Positions 45,889 through 56,246 of a stretch of 64,000 nt of DNA are shown piece after piece (positions within the stretch are counted from its first letter, which is position 1; each line of letters begins with the position of its first letter). The DNA comes from Perkinsus olseni (taxonomy: Eukaryota; Perkinsozoa; Perkinsida; Perkinsidae). Location: assembly GCA_013115135.1 (NCBI GenBank), contig JABANP010000025.1, forward strand, positions 124,001-188,000. Reading direction: 5' to 3'. The notes beneath the pieces were generated by a model. The model saw only the letters and a program-made list of their open reading frames with translations, had not been told where the DNA came from and did no database searches. Position numbers and translations under genes: made by a program.

Positions 45889-46906
45889 ATGGAGTATAAC
45901 GGCGGTAGCGTGATAGCCATGAAAGGCGAAGGCTGCGTCGGAATCGTAGGATATGCGGCCTCATGTGTCGCGCGCCACGAAATTGCTGTACCAGGCCTGT
46001 GATCGAAGATATGGCGTGAACCAGCTGCAAACGGTCTCGGCTAATATGCAGAAGGTCTACCCGATGACCTCCCGATGCTTGGTCGGATTCCAAGGCCTCG
46101 CGACCGACTCCCAGACACTGTAATGGGGTGGGCTTGAGTGGAGCTGTTGTCGTTGGTGATGGTTGTTGCTGCAGATCCCAGCTGCTGAAGTTCCGCCTGA
46201 AGTTGTACAAGTTGAAGGAGGATCGTGAGATGCCTTGTGACGTTGTGAGTCACTTGATGGCCACGATGCTCTATGAGAAGCGGTAGGCCTCCTCTGTCTC
46301 CTCCCTGCTGGATGGACGCTCCGTTACCTCCATCAGGTTCGGACCTTACTTCTGTGAGCCTGTTATTGCCGGCCTCAAGAATGATGGCGAGCCCTTCATT
46401 TCTTCGTTCGATCTCATTGGTGAGCAGTGCTTCTGTCTTATTCTCGTGAGAGGTAGATGTCCTTGCGGTCGATCCTCCCATGATACGCCTTGTCGAACGT
46501 CAACAGTTTCATATCTGTACATATAGACGGATGTTTCACTCTGTTTACTCTGCTTTATCAGGTACCGAGTCGACCGCCCCTGACTTCATCGTCTCCGGTA
46601 CGGCCACTGAGCAGCTTATGGGTGTCGCCGAAAGCTTTTGGAGGGAAGGTATGGGCCCGGACGAACTTGCTGAGGTAGTTGTGCCAACCGCAATACGATG
46701 GTCGTTCTCTACGCCATTCGTCCAGGTACTTGGTCAATCTCTATTGTCTGGTATCGATCGTGACTGCCTCTCTGGATGGGGCGGTGTTGTCTACATACTC
46801 ACCGACAAGGAGGTAGGATGGGCTGTAGTTGTTGTAGGCCAGTGACGCATTATCCCTCTTCCGCTGTCAGTTGATCACTAAGACACTGAAGGGAAGAATG
46901 GACTGA
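45889..46906 (+). CDS. PSMB3: 20S proteasome subunit beta type 3
   Basis: Non-catalytic beta-ring subunit. ATG at 45889: MEYNGGSVIAMKGEGCVGI. A 49-nt intron (45946-45994) then joins ACDRRYGVNQLQTVSANMQK, MTSRCLVGFQGLATDSQT, LLKFRLKLYKLKEDREMPCD, HLMATMLYEKRFGPYFCEPV, IAGLKNDGEPFISSFDLIG, FIVSGTATEQLMGVAESFW, SGIDRDCLSGWGGVVYILTD and finally LITKTLKGRMD (stop 46904-46906), which matches the family's ...RTLKARMD end. The N-terminus lacks the Gly-Thr cleavage site of active subunits, as expected for beta-3. All intron phases work. The first intron contains the dispersed core in reverse orientation. Confidence 0.95.
45946..45994 (+). repeat. 49-nt proteasome beta-3 intron carrying the dispersed core element (copy 4, reverse orientation)
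   Basis: GTAGGATATG...GTACCAG. Its removal gives VGI-ACDRRYG, the conserved family sequence. It contains GTCGCGCGCCACGAAATT (45967-45984), the reverse complement of the core in the V-PPase intron. Confidence 0.9.
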
Positions 46907-47154
46907 AGATCGTAGCGAGAGAAGCGGGAGCTTGGATCCTCAGTACTACACCAAATAAAAGTGATGATTAGTTTCGCCTAAGAGTTCCCGGCTTGTGTTC
47001 CTCTCTTCCCATCATCAATGACGCTCGCTGTGAGGTTGCTGTTTGATTAGTGGGGCGGAGCGAAGCAGCAGTGATTGCAGTCGCATCGGGCATTGCGAGT
47101 AGTGGGGGTGGGTCGGAATTGATTTCGACTGCAGCTCCTTAACCACCTCCCTCT

Positions 47155-48619
47155 ATGACTGTCATCCCGTCAAACACCGAGGCCGGCAAGAAGCGACCAG
47201 CTGACGATATCGCCGAGGCGGAAGGGGAGGAGGACCAGCGCCGGTACGGTGATGCTAGCTACTGGGAGGAGCGTTATAAGGCTAAGAAACAGAAGCTCAA
47301 CGAGGACGAGAAGGAAGAGGACAAGGCTGGTACGTAGGAAATGTGGCTTCCGGCTCGTTGCTGGTCCTGGATGAATTGGCGCTACTCAGAGAAGAAGGCA
47401 GCCACTGAGGACGATGATGATGATGCCGACTCGACTGATGAGTGGCACTTCAGCTTCGAGGCCATGAAGGAGCTATTGCCTGAGAAGAAAGACATCACCG
47501 TCGTGGATGTTGGTTGTGGGGTAAGGCCGGCTCGCCAGTCCATCGATTCTTGCTCGGCTCAGTGTGAACGTTACTTCCCTTGTGGTTCATCGTAGCCAAC
47601 CCTAGCTGTTACCAAATCTAGTGGTCGGAGGAGCCTCTCTCTGTCAGGTTTCCTCCTTCCTCCACTCCATGCGTGAGGCTGGCTACACCGGTCGCCTTGT
47701 TGGTCTCGATTACTCTCCCAGCGCTATTGATATGTGCAAGGAGCAGTTCAAGGAGGTGGAGTATCACAATAAAGAGGCTGCTGAGATGTGCCCTGAGATC
47801 GTCAAGCCTGGTAGTATCTTACCGTTTCATAAGATACTCTTGTTTGCTAGGTTGGAGTATCGTGTCTTGTTCAGGAGAGGTTGATATGTTCCTCGACAAG
47901 GCGACCATCGACGGTCTACTTGCTGATGAGTCCGGTGCCGAGCACGTTAAGAAGCTGTGCAAGGCCGAGGGCCAAGCCATGAAGGTTGGAGGCCAGCTCA
48001 TCTGGAGCACTATGTTCGGGCCATTTGAGGAGTCTGGCGTGAAGGTGATGGTCGCTACTTTCTCTTGCTTCTTTACGTTTCATTGCAGGTCTTGAAGGAG
48101 ACTATTCTACCAGGCTTGCTTTCGGGCTCCGACAACGCTTCCTTCAAGATCTACTGTCACGTCCTTGACGATGGCACTGATGACATCGAGTTGCCTGGGC
48201 TTGAGGGCGATGAAGATGACGATGCCGAGGGAGAGGAGGACTCGGCCGAGAAGGCCATAGAGCACGACGAGAACAAAACCGCTGAGGGTGAGCAAGGTCC
48301 TCTCTGTGGCACATGGCGCAAGTGTGTAGCAGGTACGGCCGCTCCCGCACAGGAAGGTGAGAAGGTCGAGGTAGAGGAGGGCGACGAGATCGACATGGCG
48401 GAACTCGGTGACATCAACGAGATGATCATGCAGGCGCTGGCTGAGAACGAGACTCTGGCGGTGTGGATCATCGAGAAAATTAAGAAGCCAGCTGATGCTC
48501 CCAAGGAAACCAATGAGCTCATCGAGAAGATTGTGGAGGACATCGAAGTCGATGTCCATGATGGTGATGATGACGAGGAAGAAGAGGAAGAGGAGGGGGA
48601 AGGGAAGAAGGATGAGTGA
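47155..48619 (+). CDS. Class I SAM-dependent methyltransferase, METTL10/EEF1A-lysine methyltransferase-like, with acidic tail
   Basis: ATG at 47155 (MTVIPSNTEAGKKRPADDIA). The N-terminal motif GDASYWEERYKAKKQK resembles the 'YWE.RY' lead of EEF1A/citrate-synthase lysine methyltransferases. The Rossmann core follows over several exons: EWHFSFEAMKELLPEKKDIT, motif I VVDVGCG, FLHSMREAGYTGRLVGLDYS with PSAIDMCKEQFKEVE, then DMFLDKATIDGLLADESG (the D-[KE]-GT-D-[AG]-[IL] element of the family). Unlike METTL10, the protein carries a long acidic C-terminal region (LPGLEGDEDDDAEGEEDSAE ... GDDDEEEEEEEGEGKKDE) to a stop at 48617-48619. Substrate is inferred, not shown. Confidence 0.78.
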
Positions 48620-49037
48620 ATACAGACTGATCTGCTAATCTACAAACAGCCTATTCTCACGTTTCTTTCTATTACGTAAGTCTAGTAGTGTTGTGTTGCA
48701 TTGTGTCATCTAGCGGTACTCGATAATCTCACTTCTTGCCTTGGTGCGAAGGGGTGGGTAATGATTGAGCGGCGGCCACAGGTGTTGTTGCAGCTTGCCA
48801 TCACTATACCATTGATGTTATCGTCTGAGTGCCTCAACACAACCTCACCAGCACTATGAGGACAGAGGCTGATTCGGCATCCTCGCTGTGTGTCGGTCTT
48901 TGAGGGTGTCCATTGAGTCCGGGAACTGTATCTGATGACCATGCACTCCTTGGGTTCATCTACTCTGAGCCTTAGTTCCATGTTGTTCTTACTCACTGTT
49001 GTAGTAGTTTTTGTTGTCGTGTGTGGCCCTATCTATT
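48620..49037. other. Intergenic region
   Basis: About 420 bp; no supported exon. It would hold the methyltransferase 3' UTR and the next promoter. Confidence 0.45.
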
Positions 49038-50607
49038 ATGTCGACTCCCATCGTACCGTCCGGTAATTCTTTGAACGTGCTGATGATCGGGCTGGGCAAG
49101 CTCGGACTTCCGCTGTGCCGCCGAATCGCTGCTGCTGGGTAGTATGGATATCCTACGCCTTTCCTTAGACACCTATCAGTCGATACCGAGCATCGTCTGG
49201 TACCATCTCAGGCACAGAGTTGATATTTTTTCAACCAGGGGTATCGATCGTGCTTCGAAATCCTGCGCTGATATCGGTCTCGGCTCCACGCCAGTGCCCT
49301 CAATCCGGTCGTGGCTAGAAGTAAGGCTTCACTATGACTGATGAGGGCCCGCCGCTGTCGTTGCTATGGGCTGACCCTCCCCAGGCGAACCGCTCTGTGT
49401 CCTCCCTGTACATGGTTACTTGCGTTCCTACGTCTAATGAGGTATCTCAACTTGCCGATACTATCGTCAACGACGCCGCTATGCTCGAGGCCCCAAAAGA
49501 AGGGCCCAATCGTGAGCACTCTTCCCGGCAATAACATTCGAATGACTCTTGCTTCTCTCCAGGGCCGAAGCTTCACTGGATCGATTGTACTAGTGGATAT
49601 CCGCCGCTGACCAAGGCCATCGCGGAGAAGCTCTCTGTCGCCTCCTCCGAGGATGCTGCGGCTCGTCGAGAAACTGTCTTCACCGATTGCGCCGTCAGCG
49701 GTGGCCCTCACGTAAGGTGGCCTCTACGCTTCGGGTTGGTCTGTTCCCTCCGCTGGTGATGTTCGCTCTGCCTGCCTTGCAGGGAGCGAGGGCTGGTGTA
49801 TTGACTTCCATGGTTGGGTCGCAGGACCCATCATTGATCGATGACCAGGAGTCTGGTAAGAGCCCTGATTACTCATCCTGCTGTCTTGCTGTATTCGATG
49901 GGGTTCCTCCGCACATGCAGGTGTCCGTCGCTTGATCGATTGTTGGTCCGGTGCGCCTGGTGGCCATGTTTTCGGCCTAGGGCCCGTCGGGAGTGGGCAT
50001 GCCGTGAAGGTAAGCAAGTTGCGACTGTATAGAGATCCGGACTCACCCTTCCTCAGTCTGTTAACAATGCCCTTCTTGCGGCGAACCTGCTGATGGGTTC
50101 CGAGGCTATGGTCACTCTGGCGAAGGCGGGAGTGGACGTTGAGGCTGCCCTCAACGCTATCGATACTTCCAGCGGTCGCACCTTCGTCTTGCAGGGACGT
50201 TTCCCCAAGAATATTCTTACTCGTGAGTCCCCTCGGTCGAGGATTCGATATTGGTCTGAACCGTCGTTGCCTCAGGAAAGTTCGATTATGGTTTTGATAT
50301 GGCGGGTCTTCAAAAAGACGTTGCCAATGCACTGCGGCTCATGGAGGTAGAGTGACCCGAGGTCCTTGCTCACTATCATGGAACGCATTAGGGGGAGGGT
50401 ATTTATAACCCTATGTCGGAGTTAGCTATGAAGTTGGTCAACGATGCCCTGGGAACACTAGGCCCCGAGGCTGACCATACGGAAATCGTAAGTGCTGCTG
50501 AATCATTACCGTCGCCACAGTCGCAGAGGCTTGTCGTGTCTCAGGTCAAAGTCGTTGAAGACAAGAGTGAAGCATCTGGCTGCGTCAAGGCACGCAAGCA
50601 AGACTGA
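49038..50607 (+). CDS. Beta-hydroxyacid dehydrogenase (3-hydroxyisobutyrate dehydrogenase/6PGDH superfamily)
   Basis: NAD(P)-dependent oxidoreductase. ATG at 49038, MSTPIVPSGNSLNVLMIGLG then KLGLPLCRRIAAAG, the N-terminal GLGxMG nucleotide fold. Later exons: VDIFSTRGIDRASKS, SLYMVTCVPTSNEVSQLADT, LHWIDCTSGYPPLTKAIAEK, FTDCAVSGGP (substrate-site SGG motif), GARAGVLTSMVGSQD, FGLGPVGSGHAVKSVNNALL (the GxGxxxKxxNN motif with the catalytic Lys), MGSEAMVTLAKAGVDVEAAL and FDYGFDMAGLQKDVANALRL. Stop at 50605-50607. All the diagnostic elements of the family are present. Valine catabolism is a possible role, but related tartronate-semialdehyde reductases cannot be excluded. Confidence 0.87.
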
Positions 50608-51058
50608 TGATAAGAACAGTCCTTCTGCCATTGTTCTAAAATCATAATTGTGTGTGTCTTGTTTCTCTCTCGGCCGGAAGCTACGGTGTCGTTTGCCCAC
50701 AAAATCGTTAAATGAGATTGTGTTCTTCAATGACGCCCAACAACGCCCATTCTAACGACCAAAGGCCTATCGTTTCACGTGTGTCGCGGCAAGCAAGGGC
50801 TTCTGCAGGGCACCCTCAGCAGGGTTTGCATATGAACTCTTACACGTTATCAATTTGCTCAGATCTCGTTTGTCTCGGACCTCTCTTTCCCACGACACCA
50901 CCGAGCAGGCGCATATTTTTTTTCGCTCGCCCAAAAAGAAATTCCTGTCGCGAAACCTGACCACCGCAGCCGCCTCCTACGCAATCATCACTTTATGGTG
51001 AGTACTAGACAGTGTCTAGTAGACGCACATTCGGTCACGATGGTCTTACGTAAGCTCG
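50608..51058. other. Intergenic region and 5' region of the aquaporin gene
   Basis: No supported long exon. A T-run lies near 50917-50926. An ATG at 51041 followed at once by a GT donor could be the aquaporin's real first exon. Confidence 0.4.
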
Positions 51059-52042
51059 TTGTTGAAACGAATCTGCAGAGTCTCGCGAGTGGGCGCCGAC
51101 GGGCGCCTTAGTACGGATTCTCATCCTCCTCAGACATTATCCACTAAACTACCAGCATATATATCTGAACTCATCGGTACGTTCTTTCTGGTCTTCACTG
51201 TGGGTCTCAATGTGAGCTTGAAGCAAGCTAATGCGCCCCTGTCAATTGGTGCTATCCTCATGGTCATGATATTCGCTATGGGAAGGTGGGTGAGCTCCAG
51301 TCTCCTCGATGCAAGTGCCTTCCCTCTTAGTGTCTCGGGAGGTCACTTCAATCCTTCGGTTACTCTCGGTGTCGCGCTAGGCAACTCCTGCAAGTTTGCA
51401 ACCGCCGACGTCCCCATATATATGCTCGTCCAGGTGAGTAAACTTTAGGCTGGCTTCTTTGCGCCAACTCCTTTGAAAGGTGCTCGGCGGTATCGCTGGC
51501 GCAGCGATGTCGTATGCCATGACTGACAATAAGATAACGGTCCAGCCGGGTGACGACTTCTCGGCCTTTAAAGCTTTCTTGGCGGAAATGATCTTCACCA
51601 TGGCCCTTGCGTTCGTGGTAGGAAACAGCACGTGTTCTTTAAGGCTACTTCATCCACGACATCAGGTGTTGAACGTGGCGACTTCACGAGACGCTGGCAA
51701 TCATTACTTCGGCTTGGCCATAGGGTTTACCGTGGTATCCGCCGCGTACGCGATTGGACCAATCTCGGGATGCTACCTCAACCCGGCTGTCACCCTGGGA
51801 GTCTTCGCTATCAGCTTCGTGAGTGGGGATTTGTCATGAGGTTATTGACAGCCGACTGAGCATGACGATCGCTATCCGCCCTTGGGAACTCCGTTGCGAT
51901 TGTTCTTTCTTCTCAGAAAAAGATCAAGTACGTCGCCGTTTACCTAGGGGCCCAGCTTCTTGGGTCTGCACTGGCTGCTCTAACTTTCCGCGTGATACGG
52001 CGGTCCGAAATATATGACGAGACACGCGATGAAGGGGCGTGA
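51059..52042 (+). CDS. Aquaporin/MIP family channel with non-canonical NPA regions
   Basis: Six-helix water/solute channel. Exons: [20 protein letters not shown] (TM1 with the family Glu), [14 protein letters not shown] (TM2), loop [21 protein letters not shown] then [14 protein letters not shown] (TM3), [18 protein letters not shown] (TM4, second Glu), [20 protein letters not shown] (TM5), loop [19 protein letters not shown], and [20 protein letters not shown] (TM6). Stop 52040-52042. The first NPA is NPS, and the second NPA is followed by Val rather than the Arg that forms the usual ar/R selectivity filter. The start is uncertain, because the first in-frame ATG is upstream of short introns; 51059 marks only the open frame. 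Confidence 0.88.
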
Positions 52043-52740
52043 AAACAATTTCAATCCTACCGAGCTGACAAATGATTACCCAATTATATCGCCTCTATAT
52101 CCACTCTCACGAATTCATGTTGTACTCAGGGACCCGTGTTACTGTGAAGTCATCAGCGGTTAGTGCTGTTGCGTTTACAATTGTAGTTCAAGGGATGCAA
52201 TCCCTATTTTTCAAGCACGCGGATCCCAGCCCTGCAATGCCGACGTCCTGTCAAACGGGTTCTGGCAAATCCGGACCTAGCTGGGTCCAAGTTTACCAAG
52301 TTACCTGGTCAAGTCTGAGCCACGCAGGGTCCGCGCAGGTGACGCCAATTTCAAGTCGTTGAGGAGTTCCGCGCCTTTCTTTACAGGCCGAAAGGCTGCG
52401 GAATCGATTCTCTGGAGCTATTTTGAAATTCAGAACCGATTCTGAAACTGCGTTTTACGACTGGGATCAGTTCCAGAATCCATACTGAGTTTCAGATTCA
52501 GTTTATTGGGGATACCCTCGCGGTGTGGTAACCGGTAGTGAAAATCGCCTACCGCATACGCCGAATACCACAAAAATCGGGTATCATGGTTGCCAGACCC
52601 ACTCAAACGTGAATTAAAATCACTGCCTAACGCACCGTATCCCAGGACTCACGGAGGAAACATTCAAATCCGCAAGCTCACGCACACTGCCCGTAAAGGC
52701 TGCTAGCTGCCAGCTCGGACAAGTTCTGGGGCGAGCCGTT
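52043..52740. other. Start of gene-poor island
   Basis: No convincing coding exons. It contains imperfect inverted motifs, for example around 52270-52290 and the repeated GATTCTGAAAC/GTTTCAGATTC words near 52430-52500. It leads into the palindrome field. Confidence 0.5.
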
Positions 52741-53185
52741 GCGTAGGGCCTACGCCGTAGGCTAGTGCCTGCTCATAGTATGAGCCTCGTGTCTACAGTG
52801 ATACTCCTATTCAATAGGGCCTATTGTGCATACCCACTGTAACACCCACAGTAAGTTAATAGTAATGGATTTGCGACGAACTGGATACTCGGAAGGCACA
52901 TCTCAAAAATCAACAGCCTTCTGAGTGTGTACGTATTACGGAGCGAAACAACATATTGGTATCGTTATCGCGGAAACCACGATTTGCCGCGATAACCGTC
53001 CTGAGGTTACCGCGAAAACGCGGTATGCGCGAGGTATATTTCGCGGAGTGGTGAATGAGTTCACCCTCTCGCGGTTCTCGCGGTTACCTGGTAGCCCTCT
53101 CCATTGCCCGGTTACGTAGTAACCGCGTCTATTGATGACGTATCTTCGATTTTCCCGGGTATTCCAATTCCACAATGCTTGCCAC

Positions 53186-53242
53186 CGCTTGACCGGCTTG
53201 ACTGGTCACTGACGGTCAGTGACCAGTCAAGTCGGTCAAGCG
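53186..53242. repeat. 57-bp near-perfect inverted repeat (28+1+28)
   Basis: The left arm 53186-53213 and right arm 53215-53242 are reverse complements except for one G-T position, around a single central G at 53214. It begins CGCTTGACCGGCTTGACTGG and contains the subrepeat TTGACTGGTCA-like words. It would extrude as a hairpin with virtually no loop. Confidence 0.92.
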
Positions 53243-53779
53243 TCAGTGACTGACCCGAACTGACCTGACAGGTCAATCGCTGAGTTTCGAGGTTTAGGTT
53301 GTTAGCTGGCATTAAGCTGGTACTAGCATATTCGTCTGATAACTTACTAGTCCAGTGATACTGGAGATTCATTTGAGTACGAGGCAGTAAATGTAGCACA
53401 AGAGAAACAAATCGTGAACCACGGATATGCGGGGTAATCGAGGCGAGCGCCCTTAGGGGACATAGTGCATGCAAATGATCGATTTGAAATGTCATTGTAA
53501 CCTCTATTTCGTATTCGATCGTAACACAGATCCTGTGTTACAGAAGATCAAACCAAATATGTATCTTCGCATGATTACTCGCTAAATCTGTGATCATTCC
53601 GAGAATAGAATACTCCGATGTGTTCACTGCAATACCGTGTAGTCAGCCCGCGGGACAGTATCACGGTGATACACATGCAACTTGAATACCACATATGGGC
53701 CCCATATGAGGCCCCATATTATGGGGGCTGCACTTCATCTTCCCCTTTTGGTATCTTAGTTAGCTTGTAGTAGTTGTCC

Positions 53780-54621
53780 CACAGTGGTACTATGGCTCGT
53801 ACGATCCGGAGGCTACGGATAACCACAAAGATTATACTGACTTCGTTCCAGGTCTGAGCACGTGGCGACGGCGTCGCCGCGACGCTACGGTGGCATGATT
53901 GCAAGGATGTTTCAGGCCTCCTTCAGCTGTTCTACAACCTGTTTGATGTGCCGTAACGGCACTTCCGTGCAGTCAGTTGAAATGACTCAGTTCCTTGTGC
54001 TGTTGAAATCTATGCACCAGTACGACGGTATACCGCAGTATCATCTGGACTATTGGATACCCTGCCATGGCGATGAAGCTACGATTAAGGTTTACGCGCT
54101 GACTCCCCACTCGGGAGTCGGTACTCCTGAGTCAGGAGTCACCCGAACACCCTGTCACCAAAATGACCATGTTCACCCCAGGTTCCATAGAGCTCGCCAT
54201 GTGGGTCAGGCAACCAGAGCACCAGCTTAAGATCATACAACTCAAGCTTGAACCCGGGAATCCCGAGCCGCGATACAGCATTTTGTGCTTGCTGAGGGCT
54301 TTCTTGGGTGGTATGGACTGGGAGTCGTACGATTATTCGGAGTTTGCGAACGACTGCTACACGAATTACAAAATGTGCTTGAAGATGGCGAGGAAATTCC
54401 GATCCCTACAGTATGTACCCGTATATTGGTCTGCGCTCGCTGGTGACTCACCGGTGGTGAGCGTCACCGCATGGACAAGGTGTTCGTGCAACGTGCGTTT
54501 TTGGAACAACGCGGTTGGGTCGTTACATTCTTCCCTGGAGCGTTTGATTGGTCATAGCCATCCAAATATACGGTTATTTCTTAAAAAGCTGAAGGTCTAC
54601 CACTATTCCTTTAGAATATAG
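53780..54621 (+). mobile_element. Remnant of a MULE-type transposase (C-terminal part)
   Basis: The frame 54166-54621 reads FTPGSIELAMWVRQPEHQLK, RAFLGGMDWESYDYSEFAND and, near the end, RFWNNAVGSLHSSLERLIGH followed by SHPNIRLFLKKLKVYHY. The NN-x-VE-x-[WFL]-H...HPN-[IL]-[WR]-x-F-[IL]-x-x-LK pattern is typical of the C-terminus of Mutator-like transposase ORFs found in many eukaryotes; here E is replaced by G. No full DDE core, terminal repeats or complete ORF could be assembled. Two palindromes (53864, 53948) lie in its upstream part, and 54123 lies just before the frame. Likely a decayed copy. Confidence 0.5.
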
Positions 54622-54770
54622 CTACATTGTAGTAAAATCGTTTTACGATAATCCCACCAAGCAGGAGGTCATCAAAAGAGCTTCGACAACGTGGTGTCAT
54701 CCCGGATCAGTATTCGGGGTCCGTGAGATGAGCGTGCTCTCTGGTCCTCATTAAGGGAGTGGAAGTGACT

Positions 54771-54801
54771 CACGAATGCGCTCTCAGAGGGCGTATTCGT
54801 G
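54771..54801. repeat. 31-bp inverted repeat (15+1+15, two G-T pairs)
   Basis: Left arm CACGAATGCGCTCTC, centre A, right arm GAGGGCGTATTCGTG. Thirteen Watson-Crick pairs and two G-T pairs. Same single-base-centre design as the shorter palindromes around it. Confidence 0.85.
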
Positions 54802-56246
54802 CTCATAGGATTGATTTGCCTGATGAATATTCAATTAGACTCGTATTCCGGTCAGGCCCTCGGAGGGATTTTCAGGCATCAACAGGCCGTCGCTGGTGGT
54901 GTCAGATCAGGAGTCCGGTTGCGTCTTTGAGTAACTGGGGTCACATTGTATTGGCTCACAATAAAGAAATTTTCTCTTCGCCAGTCGAACAGCGGTTGGC
55001 CGGTCGGTCGAGCGAGTTCGGAAGGCTCATGTCGGCGTGTGCGTTAACACCATGTCACATGACCCTAGTGGAATCCTGATTGCAGTATGTGGTGATAATG
55101 AGTGGCTTCTCTTTCTCACGCACATGAGTCATAGTGCTATGGGCTGACCCTTCATCAAGTTCAGTCATCGTCATCCATGAGTCCGCGGATGTGACCAGCA
55201 GACCGCGTAGCGAAGCACACGATTAGTCAATTGAGATATAACGAGGACGTACTGTACGCAGACTGAGACTGCAAACCTAGAAGAGCTGCGTTGCGCAAGT
55301 TGGGCAAATAGGGAAATCTCGGCGTATAGTAGCCAGTAGAGCAGCTGGGGCACACAACCGTCTCTGAGTCAGACAGTCTGACACCTCTACCCTCAGTGAG
55401 GGTCCCTCACCAGCCATATAGGGGTTCCTGTTGATAGTGAGGTACGGGCAAGCTTTAGTCGGGGTGACAGTACATCTAGCGAGATGCCTAGCCGAAGTCT
55501 CGAAGGTTATTGCCGACTTTGATTTGGAGCCGGAGCGAAGGCAGGAAACGGAAGAGAAGTTTGAGAGCAGGGAAGTAAAATTTTTGGCAGGAGGAGAAAG
55601 TTTGGGAGGAGGGGTGGAAAGTTTGGGAGCGCGGAGCCATGCTCCCCAACTTAAGCGCTGATGCAGACCGTGATGAGGATGGCCAACCTTCAGCAAGCTC
55701 TGCTTCGCTGATGGTAAGTGTGATGGGTTATGAGCAAGTAAATCGCTCGACTTCCCGAGCTGAAAATCTTGCGGCTGACTTAGTTAGTATGGCTAGATGA
55801 GTGGTGTCACAGTTTAGGTCCCGTAGAAGACTGCTACTTGCAGTAACTGTTACGCGGCGACGCTGCGGCAACGTAGTCTACGCTGACCTTCTGGTCAACC
55901 TCATGGCCCGTACGGGCGGCCAGAAATTCTGGCCAGAATATCACGGCCATATGCTATGGGCATACGACTGAAGAGTTTCTGAGTTAAAGTGGCAGACTGC
56001 CACGGGCAGTGACCATAGGTTGCTGGGTTCGTTTCTGAGAAGAGCCCTGTTGTTTTATGCAGTTGGTCAAGTGTGTAGCTTAAAGTTGGACAGTCGCGAA
56101 CGGATCGCGGCCAGCCAAATCAACGAAGAATCGTAGCAGTGCTACGATAGCAGTGCTACGGTAGCACTAATCCGTATTTGTAGGAGACCCCAAGGCTTGA
56201 ATCCGGTTGTGTTGTACGACAGCAGAGACCTGGTACGAGTCGTACC

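Larger units (their letters stand above)
52741..56246. repeat. Field of short perfect palindromes with a single central base
   Basis: At least 17 exact inverted repeats with arms of 7-9 nt and one central unpaired base. Starts: 52741, 52748, 52771, 52812, 53261, 53658, 53692 (8+1+8), 53712, 53864, 53948, 54123 (8+1+8), 55368, 55396, 55918 (8+1+8), 55989, 56130 (9+1+9) and 56232. Examples: GCGTAGGGCCTACGC, GCTCATAGTATGAGC, GTGCCGTAACGGCAC, GTGGCAGACTGCCAC, GGTACGAGTCGTACC. Sequences differ; only the architecture is shared. Further near-matches have one G-T mismatch pair (53351, 54632). Confidence 0.9.

Noticed and set aside
46041..46481. 146-codon minus-strand open frame over the proteasome gene
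   Set aside because: The plus strand encodes a clear beta-3 subunit with phased introns.
52741..56246. CRISPR-like array
   Set aside because: The inverted repeats all differ in sequence and spacing is irregular; this is eukaryotic nuclear DNA without cas genes.
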